Source of the DNA: Reticulitermes lucifugus
Lineage: Eukaryota; Arthropoda; Insecta; Blattodea; Rhinotermitidae
Reading direction: 5' to 3'
NCBI GenBank assembly: GCA_026260175.1
Contig: JAKCWW010001039.1
Span: forward strand, 31,636 to 82,923
DNA: 51,288 nucleotides
Made by a program: the position numbers and the translations under genes. Below, one piece after another: positions 36,641 through 48,228 of the stretch. Under the pieces are notes generated by a model. That model was given only the letters and a program-made list of their open reading frames with translations. It ran no database searches and was not told the origin of the DNA. Every line of letters starts with the position of its first letter. Positions within the stretch are counted from its first letter, which is position 1.

Positions 36641-38054
36641 TGGCATACACACACGGTCATATGTAAGGTACTTTCCGGGCATTTTCCTGAAGGATCTGAG
36701 GAAAAATACGATGGACCTCAGTCAGACAGTCATTGTTTCTGCAAATCTTAGAGACGCACACCTCCCTTACGCAAGTGAGTGTTGTTACCGCTTGATAAAT
36801 CTTTCTTGGTCAGAGCTGAATTGGGAAGGACATACATGAAAGAGGGAGTAGCCTAGTATGTTTGACAGGAAGGCCTGGAAATAAAACCTCATTTACTTAA
36901 ATGAATCCGACCATCGGCCTAAGACTGACTTCGACACTCCACAAATAGGAAACGTTCAACTCGGTACATTAATTTGCGTTAATAGAATATGCCTATTTGT
37001 TCCTGTTTGTTTGATTCATATTTTTGTTAGGCGCAAATTGTATCAGATGTGTCTACCATACCATAACCAACCTTGATTTATATGTGTATCTTCATAGCCA
37101 CATTTGATGCTCTCCGGATAAAATAAGCTTACATCTGTTGCAGTGTTAAGGCACTAACGCCACTACTCGCCTCTGATTCATACCCGACAAAGCCACAATA
37201 AATCATAGTCCCGACAGCCGGTGGCCTGGTCTAGAGTGATCCGGCTTATTTTTAATCAGAAGTTAGATCCGTTACTGCTGATTTAATGTACTCAGTCTTA
37301 TAATTGATGCATCGACAAATAACGTATAATTTGGGGGGGGTTCAAGTTTCAGGTCTGTAATCTTTGGTATTTTGTGCGGCAAATTACCTGAGTCATTCAA
37401 GACAAATGATTGTGTAAAGCATTGCAGTTGTCTATTACAATCGCCCTTGTCAGTACGCACTTCATTCAGATATTAATCTACATCACCCAACATCAACAAA
37501 ACTACAATCACTGCAAAAAAAGGCGGGAACGGTAGTTTATTAAACAACATCAGTAAGATGACTTTCATTTGGAACGAAAACAATTCGTGACAGAGAACGC
37601 TGTCTGTCCAGAAATTAACCGGTCATGTTAGCAGTGTGTAGATTATTCAGCCAAAGTTATTGTTCGGTTCAGGACTGCTGAGCAGGTATAATGCGCATAG
37701 GAAATGCCTTCTAAACACAGCGGAGTTCGGGTTTATGCGATATGTTCTTGAGCACACTAGTAGAGGCTCAGTCGGCGACAAAATGTCAGCTTGGAAATCG
37801 AAGAAAATTGAAGCCCATACCAAGAAATGTAAGCCCACAATGAATTAAAACTTGAAGAAAGGCAGTTGCCAATACAACCTTCTTCACAAGGAAATGTGAA
37901 GAGCCTGTAGCATCAACTGCTCGAGACAATCGCCGGACTCTGCATTATATTGCTATTAAGTTATATGTAATTTGTTTCCTATACTGTACAGTATTGTACC
38001 GTTTTTCCACTCTTTTCTTCATAAAATACTTTGAAATATATACTAATTTTTTTT

Positions 38055-38323
38055 TGTGAAGGGCCTCGCAGTAGATGCTACGGACGCACCGCAGTCAGGC
38101 TTTTTGTGCAACCCTTGTGATGAAGATGATTAGTTATTTTCGTTTTTCCGAGTAATGGAACACCGGTGGAATAAAACTGACAGGGGAAAACCCAAGTACT
38201 CGGGGAAAAACCTGTTCCACTGCTACTTTGTCCACCACAAATCCCACATGGACTGACTCGGGATCAAACCCAAGCCTCCGCGGTGAGAGGCCGGCAACTA
38301 ACCTCCTGAGCCATGACACGGCC
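38055..38323 (-). mobile_element. SINE family A, near-complete copy
   Basis: On the - strand the head is ggccgtgtcatggctcagga with B-box gggtttgatcccgagtc, then catgtgggatttgtggtgga, ttttattccaccggtgttcc, gcgtccgtagcatctactgc, and an A-run ends the element. It aligns end to end with the 2459 copy, with moderate divergence. Confidence 0.9.
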
Positions 38324-38582
38324 TACAATTGAGTTTACTTGTTTAAGGGAATCAAGTAGAATATCTAATGCCACGATTTTGGGTAGCTGCGATATATCAG
38401 GGACCTGACTACCGCGTGAGACACAACTCTGCTGTGTGCATAACGCAGAGAACTACTTTCTTAAGCCAGGAATTATACAGTTTCTTTGTTTTCCATAACT
38501 GTCGAAGAGAAATGTTCAGATTGATTTCCCTTTGAAGACTAAGCCCAAGTCCAAGTCACTGTGCGGAGGTGGTGTATAGACA

Positions 38583-38597
38583 TGTGTGTGTGTGTGT

Positions 38598-38644
<47 letters not shown>

Positions 38645-38694
38645 NNNNNNNNNNNNNNNNNNNNNNNNNNNNNNNNNNNNNNNNNNNNNNNNNN

Positions 38695-38750
<56 letters not shown>
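38583..38750 (+). repeat. (TG)n microsatellite with a 50-base assembly gap
   Basis: An almost pure TG dinucleotide array from 38583 to 38750, with one TA interruption near 38600. Positions 38645-38694 are unknown bases, so the true length is uncertain. Cys-Val and Thr-His frames across it are artefacts. Confidence 0.95.
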
Positions 38751-38753
<3 letters not shown>

Positions 38754-39313
38754 TAACCACTGGCCTTAAAACTGCTGTGAGGACTGTGTTCGTAATGAAT
38801 AGTGAGCACACAGTGTGACTTTATTTAAGAAACCTTCCAACTGAAAGTCAAACATAATCATTTGCTTTATGTGCATCGAGCTTACTAGTAGGGAGCTGGC
38901 ATGATATTGCATCCTTGTAGTCTGAGTTCAATAGATAACCTAGTCCGGCTATAGCCTTTTATTGTTTAGATTGTAAGGAACATCATAACAGGAATTCTTT
39001 TCTCAAGTCCATTTTGCACAATACATTTTTCTAACGGAAGCCGTAAAAACTTTCGTTTGGAAGGATGAGATGTTTTTCACACACTACAGTTGAAGTTTTC
39101 GCACAAAACACTTTACTAACGGCCTAGAAAGAACCGATAGCTCGTTGCAAAGCCTGTATGTGTGTTATATTTCATTATACTCTATAGTGCCCGGGAAGAA
39201 GCTATTTCTTGTATGCCTTTAATACGAAACCTTTAATAGCGCTGTACGTTCTGCTGCATTGACCAAAGAAACGTAGGCGAGCATCAAGAATATCCTGAGT
39301 GTGTCCTTTATAT

Positions 39314-39611
39314 TCATTCATTCATTCATTCTGTAGTCTGTCTTACGACAGGTCCGTAGCCTCTCCCAAAGCGAGTTCTCCACAGAGTGCGATTTATTGC
39401 TTCCTCTTTCAATTTCCCTTATCCTCGCTTTTCCTTAAGGTCATCCAGTAGCTGCTTACGTCTTCTTTTTCGTCTTCCCGTCACTTCTATTCTTCCCTCT
39501 ATGTATCCTTCAATAACATGTTTTAGAAGGCAATTCCTACGCCAGATGTGACCAACCCAGTCAGCCTTCCTTCTTTTTATTGTATGTAGGATATTCCTCT
39601 CCTTCACTTTA
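39314..39611 (-). mobile_element. LINE 3' fragment with (GAAT)n tail
   Basis: Encodes, on the - strand, KERNILHTIKRRKADWVGHI, WRRNCLLKHVIEG, RIEVTGRRKRRRKQLLDDLK and EKRG, a stop (TAA, near 39417), then KLKEEAINRTLWRTRFGRGY and GPVVRQTTE. The 3' end runs into (GAAT)n (ttcattcattcattc on the + strand). This is the C-terminal tail of a non-LTR retrotransposon polyprotein. The catalytic domains are missing by 5' truncation, and the internal stop shows it is dead. I recall very similar peptides from cockroach and termite genomes. Confidence 0.87.
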
Positions 39612-40330
39612 AGTAGTAATAAGAATCAGTTGAAGATTTTTATACAGCAGGCGAGGAATTAATCAAGATAAAGGAATTACTTACTTCTGAATATCATCTC
39701 ACAGTGGTCGAATTGTTGACGATTTTTATTTGAGCAATACCCATCTTGAAATTCCTAAAAACTTAGTTTTATGTAAATTCACTCAGCGTTAAATAGCAGA
39801 ACAAGAATAAACAAACAGCCGATTCAGATCGTAAGATTAACCCCATCAGTATTCCAACGTAACTGCTAAGTTAACTACGTTCATGTGCGGTTTATAGTGA
39901 ACAGGCTTTCCGTTTTAATTATGGCGTTTTCTGAAATGCCATTCTTTGTCTCGTGAGTTATTTTATTTCATAATATTGTTAAACTGCAGAAAATATGGCC
40001 TATGTAATAATGAGAAGCTTCAAAACACAGATATTACTGCAATATTGTATTCCTGCTCGGGACACGAGACACAATGAGTGCCCAGTGTCTTACGTCTGAT
40101 CTAATGCGCTCGAGTTAGGAAGCTGCTATACTCAATTGCACTGACGCCTTGCGCAAGCCGAAAGGTCATGCATCTACACACAGTTCTTTAAAATTTGTGT
40201 GGCGAAGATGATCAAGTATGTCCACTCCACACTCCTTGTCTAAAATCTAATCCCACCCTCAGTAGCCCAAGCAGCTTTGTAACTCACGACAACCGTCCAA
40301 TGAGCCTGATGTTGTTCTGTAATGTAGTAA

Positions 40331-40625
40331 AAAGGTAAAGTTCACCCTGTAACATGCCATGGAGGCACAGAGGGAGAGTAGAGGTATGGCCCTACACAGT
40401 CAGGACATCAGCACTGAATAGTGGTAGGTGGTTAAAGCCACACCCCGGCTGTTTTATCCCTGGTTAAAGACTCCGGTTTCCATTGTACAGGAGGTTGGGT
40501 GGGTCTGAGAGCCATCCTAAACAGGTGACGGAAAAGGAAAATCTCTTGCCCCCACCAGGGTTAGAACCCCGAACCTTCCAGACTGTAGCGAGTCGCTATA
40601 CCGTGTACTCGTACACCAGCCCGGA
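40331..40625 (-). mobile_element. SINE family B, near-full-length diverged copy
   Basis: The + strand shows the tail (aaaggtaaagttcaccctgt), gcacagagggagagtagagg, cacaccccggctgttttatc, ccattgtacaggaggttggg, and the reverse of the head (gttagaaccccgaaccttcc, gtagcgagtcgctataccg). It has many substitutions and a changed core relative to the 20247 copy. Confidence 0.85.
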
Positions 40626-41073
40626 CACGCTTAGTAATTGCCCAAACTTAGGACAGGTACCATGAATTATAAGGGATGGGAGACGAGCTTATCTTTGTCC
40701 CTTGGGCACTGAATCGTCTGCTAAAGGCCAGACAAAAAAGAAAAAGCAGTCCAGCATAATAGTGTTGCCCATGGGCTGCAGACCTTCACACAGACATGCA
40801 TGCTGGGAACGTGCATCCACCGCTTCCTTCACAGTGTTAATTACTTCGCCTTCCTCACAGTGTATTGTATTTTGTTGATATTTGTTCAGGTGCACTCACA
40901 CTTCTTTGCAATACTCCTATCGGTACCCACTGCCTTTAAGGAGATTATGACGCCTCAGTGGGTATTGCAGGCCTTTACAGAGATGAAAGAATTACAGACT
41001 TCTGATTAAAAGTGCAAAATAATATCATATCTATTTCCTTGTTGAAAAGCGATGGTATAACTTTAAGTATTTA

Positions 41074-41347
41074 ATATTAGTCTTTGAGTTGGACGGTCCG
41101 GGGACCGAATCCCGGTGGGGGCGAGATTTTTAGCACTCGTCCAGAACGGTTCTGGGGCCTAACCAGCCTCCTGTACAATGTGTACCGGGTCACTCCCGGG
41201 GGTAAAGCGACCGGGGCGTGGCGTTGACCACCCACCCCTATCTAGCGCCGAGGTTAANGAAAGAGTANAGCTATACCTCTACTCCCCCTCTGGGCCTTCA
41301 TGGCCTGTTCTAGGGTGAACTTTTACCTTTACCTTATATTAGTCTTT
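41074..41347 (+). mobile_element. SINE family B, 5'-truncated copy with perfect target-site duplication
   Basis: The element at 41086-41335 starts at ggacggtccggggaccgaat (near the B-box) and ends in ttttacctttacc. The 12-bp direct repeat atattagtcttt flanks it at 41074-41085 and 41336-41347. Single unknown bases lie at 41258 and 41268. Close similarity to the 20247 copy suggests a young insertion. Confidence 0.92.
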
Positions 41348-41643
41348 TAACATTACATGTTGCTGTTGACAATGATTCGAAAACCAGAACTGCAGATTCA
41401 ATAATTCCGCGGGGTGCAGACTCTATCTGTGTTATCCTATAGGCCGATACGTAGTCCAAGGGACCCTAAGATATGTCTTGGAAACAGGCACATTCATAGT
41501 TATGTGTGCCTTACAACAGGTCAAAGAGACTAGCCTGTGACAGCATTAGAATATGAAACGAAATAACACAGAAAGCTCATGCTTATGTGCATCTCATTTC
41601 TTTTGGCGACGGCACGTCAAATTAGTTTATGCATGTGTATATA

Positions 41644-41812
41644 CAGTACATCAGGAGTGCACAAATCTTGGGCGCCAGGTGGCCCAGGGTTTAAAATTTG
41701 TACGATAGCGCCTAATATTGTGGGTCCACTTGCTTCATGTCATCCTTCTGGCGCCTAGAATTTTGAGGTGGCTCCAGGATTTTTGGAAAATATGTGGTCC
41801 CCTGCAGTATAT
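41644..41812. mobile_element. hAT-like MITE, 153 bp
   Basis: The element at 41652-41804 starts CAGGAGTGCACA and its other end, reverse-complemented, reads CAGGGGACCACA (9 of 12 matching). This is an hAT-type terminal inverted repeat. The flanking 8-mers cagtacat (41644-41651) and cagtatat (41805-41812) match at 7 of 8, the hAT target-duplication length. The interior holds two ggcgcc motifs (ggcgccaggtggccc and tctggcgcc) and no coding capacity. Confidence 0.7.
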
Positions 41813-42839
41813 ACATATATATTATATTATTTTTATATATATGTTTTGATGTACATGGTCAAATACGGAAGTGTTGAACTTTGAGGGAGAGAGAGGGGGC
41901 TTGAGGAAATGAATGGGTAGGAGGTTATTTAAAAGTACTAACCGTGAATTTACCCCGAGAATTTGACATAAACACGAAAAATCCTAGAATATTCTGCATC
42001 CTAAGTTTGCTCGAGATAGAGACTTCCCCCATTTGACAGACGAGTGGTTGGTGAGGGAGAAGTCCTGCCGGTTTTTAAGCGTTACGCAGCTTACGCTACA
42101 GAGGCCAGCCTTTTTAAAATACACATCTATGACGTGGAAATTAGTGAACATATTTAGTGTGTAAAATTACCTATAAAACCAACAAAAAAAATTCAAAGAA
42201 ACACTGCATAACAAAGACTGCAAGTGAGTGTTGATGATGATTATGGTGGGGTGAGGTGAGCGGAGACTTCCGGAGTCTGGTATTCCTCAGTGATGGTCGA
42301 CTCTATCATCAGGCTGCTCTGAAACAGGCGGAAGTCCGCAGCAGACCACGACATACCACTCACTGACTGGTGCTTATCCTGCTGCAGCCCTACAGCTACT
42401 CCACAAAGCTCAGCTGCATTGATTCGAAGACACGTTACACAGAAACACGTCGCTTTCGGATTCATGCTTGGCGCAGAGATACCGTAAATTTCTTATACAA
42501 AAGGAAAGTTACATTACGTTGGGTGACATTAAGTCAAGTCACCTTGCCTCGTTTGAATTATATTATGTCTGTACTGATGTTATTATGCTTACCAGTCTGA
42601 GTCTTGCTAAGTGGCTGCTGTCAAAAAATTTGCTTGCTCTTTAAGGTAACATGACTGAGGGTCGAAATAGCGTCTATGCCGGTTGAAGTTCATAATCTTA
42701 AATTTCTGTCTTAGAGGCGGCTAGCCGAAATGAAAGAGAAGAGATCGTTATCACAATATGGGGAACCGAAAGACTCCTGGGGAAGAGACGTGTGCACATC
42801 TTGTTGCACTACGCAAGAAAGAAGTGATATAGCATAGTC

Positions 42840-43084
42840 TAGGCTGGGAATCTGTAAAATAAGCGGACCCGGGTGGGGGTGAGGGTGTAAAGAGAGGGAC
42901 AGATGCCTCCTATGCGCGGAGGATGAGAGCGAATCCCACCTATTGTTGAAATTCCCAGACGCAAAGTTGGAGAGAGGAGGTCCTGAAAACAAATGACCAC
43001 ATTTCAACGAGGAAATAGCACTCGGAAATATACTGCTAAAAATGCCACTGAACAGAGAAATTTAGCTACCCTCGCATGCAAGAT
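42840..43084 (+). mobile_element. LINE C-terminal remnant with a zinc-knuckle-like motif
   Basis: One frame reads CKERDRCLLCAEDESESHLL then LKFPDAKLE, a C-X2-C-X7-H arrangement typical of the C-terminus of several non-LTR retrotransposon ORF2 proteins. The expected fourth ligand cysteine is Phe here. Upstream in the same frame LGICKISGPGW is followed by a stop. The element is decayed; family probably Jockey- or R1-like (inference). Confidence 0.6.
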
Positions 43085-44129
43085 GAAATATAAATGGAAA
43101 AATCAGGCAAATAAAGGAGAAATGAGGTTAGAAGGAGGGGAAGAACTAGATTGTACGTAGGATCGATAGGTTATAAATAACTTGGATGGGACAAGAAGCT
43201 TTCAAATCGTAATAAATAGTATAGATAAAGTGAAGTCATCAGGAATATAGTGGATGTGCTCTAGTAAAGATCTGGTGTTACCAGTCACATGCAAAGGAAT
43301 GTATTTGACACTTAACTAATGAAACATCATTGTGTGTTATTGTATTGTGTATAGTTTACTGTCTTATTGGAAAAAGTACACGTCATTAACACCTTGAAAT
43401 TTAATATTGACACTCCTTATTCAAATATACTGCCGACATTCAGAAAGTCATGTGACACTTGCACAAAAGCTGTAGTTTATCCTGACATTTCACTTTACAT
43501 AATGAGTCCCTGTGAAGTTGACCTTCTCAGTTTGCTCACAAATGTTTCTCGACAGCGGCACAAGGTGCATAGCCACATATGTACAAAAGCAGAATTAAAT
43601 TACTTTAACGGAATAAGACCGGATTAACTTCGGATAAGGTTCGCATTCTCTCCAGGACCCACTGAGCATATTTACAGTTCGTCTTGTACTCCGCACGTCC
43701 TTGCTCTTTCATCACATTCATATGCAGGTATCCTGCAAACTTGTACACAGTAAGAGGAGGACCTTTCTAAGCACCTGCGCCGGGTTGCTCACACCAGCTG
43801 AATCCTGCAGTGCAATGTGGTACAGCCCTACATGCTTTCCAAATATGGCCCCATATGCCAAATATGGCACTTGAAACTGTCAGTGCCTCCTTATTCTTGG
43901 CGTTTGTTTATCTTGGATACTACCTCGTTATTCCGAAACTCATCACACAATCCGCCGTAAACTTCCAAAACATAGTTCTTTCTATATTTTGTCAAATATT
44001 AATTACATCGAAAAATATTTAATTTAGTATAGGCCTATAGCTAAATTAAACCCCCACGGATGCAAGTACTTCCTGATAAGCTGATAGTTCCTTATCAAGT
44101 AAACATTTCTCCGCGTGTTATGGTAATTA

Positions 44130-44335
44130 GTTGTTTATTGCGATGTCCACTAAATCCACCCGCTTGAGGAAGACGAATTTTGTCTATTAAATCCAATCCT
44201 ATGTCTTTAAGATCCATTTTAATATTACTCTGCCTTCTACTCTTAGGTCCTTCAAATTGTCTTCCTTTTCACGTTTTTGTACCAGATTCTTACATATTTC
44301 ATTTATCTCCCTGACATGCCACGTTCCTAGTCTAT
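44130..44335 (-). mobile_element. Possible LINE remnant
   Basis: The - strand reads NLKDLRVEGRVILKWILKDI followed by GLDLIDKIRL, with stops around it. This loosely resembles a repeat-derived peptide (D.RVDGRIILKWI) that I recall as common in hemimetabolous insect genomes. The assignment is from memory of a pattern and is tentative. Confidence 0.35.
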
Positions 44336-45324
44336 CTCATCTTCCTTGATTTAAAAAATGTTTGAAATTTGGTATTCTGAGTCTCATTTATACATCCATT
44401 ATGGTGTAAATTCTTGAAAGCTGCGGAATATATATGAAATGCTTAAAGCCTATAATTTTATAAGATTAGGAATAATTTGAATAATATTTCAGTACTTGTT
44501 ATATACGAGCGAAAGGAACTAAAATTAAATTGACCTCGAAACCTTTTGATATATATATCCCCTAAATTCCAAATTTTGAGCGAAAAATGACCTGTAGTGT
44601 GGGAGATGTAATATGCAATCAAGAAGAGAAGAGTCCCACATATTTCCTTACTTCAATTTATAATGGCTGCGTAAAAAATTGTTACTAAAATTGCTAACAA
44701 TTTTATACCATTTTAGACTCCGAAACCCTGAAAATGGCCAATTCAAAAGAATCGACTACATACGTATTAAAGACGGAAAAGCTGGATCTCTTTTATGTAG
44801 GTCGTCACAGTGTTATTGCGGACCTGACAAATTGGACTTCACATGCAAAGAAAAACGTGCGTATAATCTATATACTCCTTTGCCCAACCTGTTGTTTGTT
44901 CAACTTGAGGACCACATTTTAATTGCGACCTCATAGAGAATGACGTGGTTGCACGGCTGCAAGCGGACCACCAGCATTCTAATAAGCCTTTACTCTGGCG
45001 GCAACTTCAGTCCACCTCCCTTTATGTTTTTTTAATTCCACGTCAATTTCTGAGAAGCAAATTGGTATCCTTGTTCTGACGTAACGAACATGCAGCTTAT
45101 AAATGACGATATACGTGGACCTTATATTGATATCACGCGAAGCATGTAAGTTATGCAGTTGACTTGTACCGCTATGAGAAACATGCACTGTTCTGTGACA
45201 ACCCGGAATTGCCAGAGTCAGAAGCATGTTCACGTGTCATTTATAAACCGACAGATCTCGTACTTTAGAAAACTGGTATACGTTCTGTCGTTTATTTTCT
45301 TGTTTTATGACGATATATCTATCT

Positions 45325-45510
45325 TTGAAGTTCCAAGCCTTCTGGGATGTTGCGCCGTTTTGACTGGTAAATAGTTACAGACGATTTGGAGGATGGTATT
45401 GCTCTCATATTAAGGGTCAAACAGTTTTTTGGATTTTTTGATTCTAAAGATGTAGTTACTACAAACCTTCGAAACGTCGGTAACTATTTACCTATTGTGA
45501 AAACCTCAAA
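45325..45510. repeat. Fold-back repeat family, inverted-arm copy
   Basis: The left arm 45361-45392 (tgactggtaaatagttacag, acgatttggagg) and right arm 45466-45495 (ccttcgaaacgtcggtaact, atttacctattg) are inverted repeats with a few mismatches and a 73-bp loop. Family flanks lie outside (gttccaagccttctgggatg to the left, acctcaaac to the right). Confidence 0.75.
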
Positions 45511-46374
45511 CCTCGTGTATGTCTTGGAAAATATTCTTTTGCTCTGAGGAAGGAACGCAATATAATGAAGTGTTCAAAAAATGTTTAGAATTTATGGCAA
45601 CTAATATTTGATCAAAGGAGAGTAAACCCTATGAAGTTTCATGTACAAATAGAGTCGTCTTTGGAGAACTGTTAAAAACTAGCTCTTGAACGCATCCAAC
45701 TTTCGTGGGAAATTTATAATTTTATAGCTCGCAACAACGTATGTTCCCAGAAAGGATAGATTTTTCGTAATTACGCAGCGAGAAGTCTCCTTATTCACGT
45801 AGGTCATGATATGCTGTTAGAGTATTAAACCATAGAGATTAATATAGCTTAGGCACATAGTGCGGATTAGAGGGAAGAAATAGTGATATTTTGCCTGCGA
45901 ACCTGTAGGGAGGTGGTTACTAATAAAAAATAAGTATTCTACTGCTGTGCATGAAAATATTTCCCTTGATATTCATATTGATATTTGTCAAGTTCCTGGA
46001 AAATAATACCTTCCCATAAATTATGTAGGTCTAATTTAAAAATCGTAGATAGGGTCATGCAATATTGTGCATCTGAATATCTTGAAATGCGTGGCAACAT
46101 CTGTTGTTAGTTCAGTGTCGTAGTGACTTAGATTGTTGCTTCCGTACCGTTTATCTTCAGGCTGTTGAAATTTGGTAGTATTGAGTTACGTTGTATGAGG
46201 TGTAAAAATAATTATGACAAACTATGTTAGAAATGTCACTAATTCTTTCTTGGTTTTGACATAAAAGTAGACTCAGTATTTATGTTACATATTAGTTAAA
46301 TGTGTTGATGTACATGGTAATAATGTAATACAAAAAGCAATACTGATATTTGTATGTCTAGGTGTGGAAAGACA

Positions 46375-46395
46375 AATATATATATATATATATGC
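46375..46395 (+). repeat. (TA)n microsatellite
   Basis: About ten TA units. Confidence 0.85.
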
Positions 46396-47385
46396 GTTAT
46401 GCCAGGATTTTGCTGAACACTGTCCCTTGTCTAATGTAGCCTGTATTCTTGTAGAGTTTGCACTAAATTTCTGGAGTTTGCTACACTATTTCTTCATGTA
46501 ACTCTCTTATCATATTCACAAGTGTGTTACTACTCTCTTATTTTCTACATTAATGGCATTGACTGAAGAGAGATCAGGGACATTCTGAATGCTAGGCGTC
46601 CTGATCCAGTGACTAACAGCGACATCATCCATGTGGTCTCCACTCTTCAATTTTCCCGGCCAAAATCGTATATAAACTTCTTGTTTGTCCTGAGCATTCT
46701 CATGCCACAATTCAGAACAGCAATAAGAAGTACCAAATGTTAAAATGACTCCATGCAATGAACATAGCAGTAATTCAAATCAATAACTAAACAACGTTTT
46801 GCGACAAAATCTCATTTTCTTTTCTTCTGGAGATCAATAGCCCTCAAGGTAACTTCAGAGGAGCACCTAGCTGTGGCAGAAGTTGCTAGTATCCCACGCA
46901 ATGATCCAAGTGTTTCAAGCAATCATTCATGCAGGTTACTAATGTACGGAAGAAATTTTGGACTACTTTATAAGGTGTCATTATTTTGTCATTCTCATCT
47001 GACGTATTGGACTTCCATTTTTAACGCGTATTTATTTTAAGAACACTGATAGTGTTTATTCAGAATAACTAGTGGTTGCTACTCTCTACAGTAGGTCTGC
47101 AGTCAGTCATAAATGATCGATGAAATGGGTTAGTATGATTATAGGCTATCGCTTTAGTTGAAAGAATTTCACTAAAATATTCAATCAAAATGCTTAATAT
47201 ATACCTGTATATTGATTTTTATTGTAAATATAAATCAACCGTTTTCACAAACTTACTAGTGTTTCTCCTATAATATACGCAACTACTGTATTGGCCACAA
47301 GCAGCATTACTCTTGTTAGTTCCTACCTGTGAATATACCAAAGAGACCGGATATTATGTTTAAGTGTTAGCGCTTCCGTTTCTGC

Positions 47386-47622
47386 ACACGCGGTGGCGCA
47401 GTTGGTTGAGGCACTGCACTACAAGCCGGCAGGTCGCGGCTTCGATCCTGGGGTCGACTCAACCTCTAACAGAAATGAGTACCAGGGGTATTTCCTAGGG
47501 GGTAAAGGCGGCCGATGCGTAGGGCTGACAACCTTACCACCCTCATGTGCCGATTGTCTAGAATTTCTGGGAGCCTCAACCTCCTGGAGCCCTAAGGGCC
47601 TGTAATGGGACAACTTTTGCTT
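47386..47622 (+). mobile_element. SINE family D (tRNA-derived), full-length-looking copy
   Basis: The tRNA-like head is gcggtggcgcagttggttga with B-box ggcttcgatcc. The body contains agggggtaaaggcggccgat, gggctgacaaccttacca and ctcatgtgccgattg, echoing the centre of family B (gggggtaaagcggccgg, gttgaccaccc, tctagtgcc). The end is cctgtaatgggacaactttt. The head and 3' end differ from B, so this is a separate family. One copy only in the window. Confidence 0.8.
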
Positions 47623-48228
47623 TCTATACGAAAGTTTCGGGTTCGAATCACAGTCCCCTTATATACTGCCCTCAAACCTGTTTCACTGCAAGTGATACGA
47701 GACAGCGTCCTGCGACCGAGAGAGAAACTACGTGTTTTAACAATTTAATGCACATATATTTAACCAATGGCATCCGGTAATTGTTTCTGTATATTTTTAC
47801 TCATTTTATCTTGCAACAAACACGCGGAAGTATCGACCTATGTATATGCTACCCATGAAATGTTACCTTGCCACGCTGCAGACCCTTTTGAATGGCTTAC
47901 AACATTTGTTTTCCACTCTTCTTTCCTTATACACTAATTCTGTTAAAAGTTGGCATCTTTCAACCGAATGTTGGAATGTAAACATGTGTGTTATTCCTCA
48001 TAGGAGAACATTGAGAGGAGAGAACTATCTGGAAATTGTATTTGGTACACTATGTGGAATGTTGCTCAATTCAGTTCATATGTAACACAGACAACTTTCT
48101 CCTCTTATGTACCAAGTGGGCCCAAGATACCAAAAATAAGACATGAATGCATATCACATATTTAAACAATCACTGACAAAGGCGTGTTGGCGAGTTGATT
48201 GATGCTTTGCGTGTGGTCAACCCCGCAG

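Larger units (their letters stand above)
9064..48228 (+). other. Intron of 39,165 bp within the ADAMTS prodomain
   Basis: Runs from the gtgagt donor at 9064 to the cag acceptor at 48228, phase 0. It is filled with mobile-element debris listed separately. Stretches where I see no gene or recognisable element are roughly 9064-10401, 10611-11500, 12111-13680, 13896-15828, 17121-19177, 20553-26260, 27034-28934, 29071-33625, 33961-36174, 36641-38054, 38751-39313, 39612-40330, 41813-42714, 43085-44129, 44336-45324, 45511-47385 and 47623-48228. These are AT-rich, with frames below about 125 codons that show no family similarity to me. A small nested gene or non-coding RNA cannot be excluded by eye. 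Confidence 0.85.

Noticed and set aside
38516-38818. Frames rich in Cys-Val and Thr-His
   Set aside because: Translation of the (TG)n microsatellite and gap.
42241-42465. 74-codon frame on the - strand in a GC-richer patch
   Set aside because: No recognisable domain; likely repeat or chance.
46516-46758. 80-codon frame on the - strand with protein-like composition
   Set aside because: No recognised family, no splice sites or neighbours supporting it; could be an unknown repeat.
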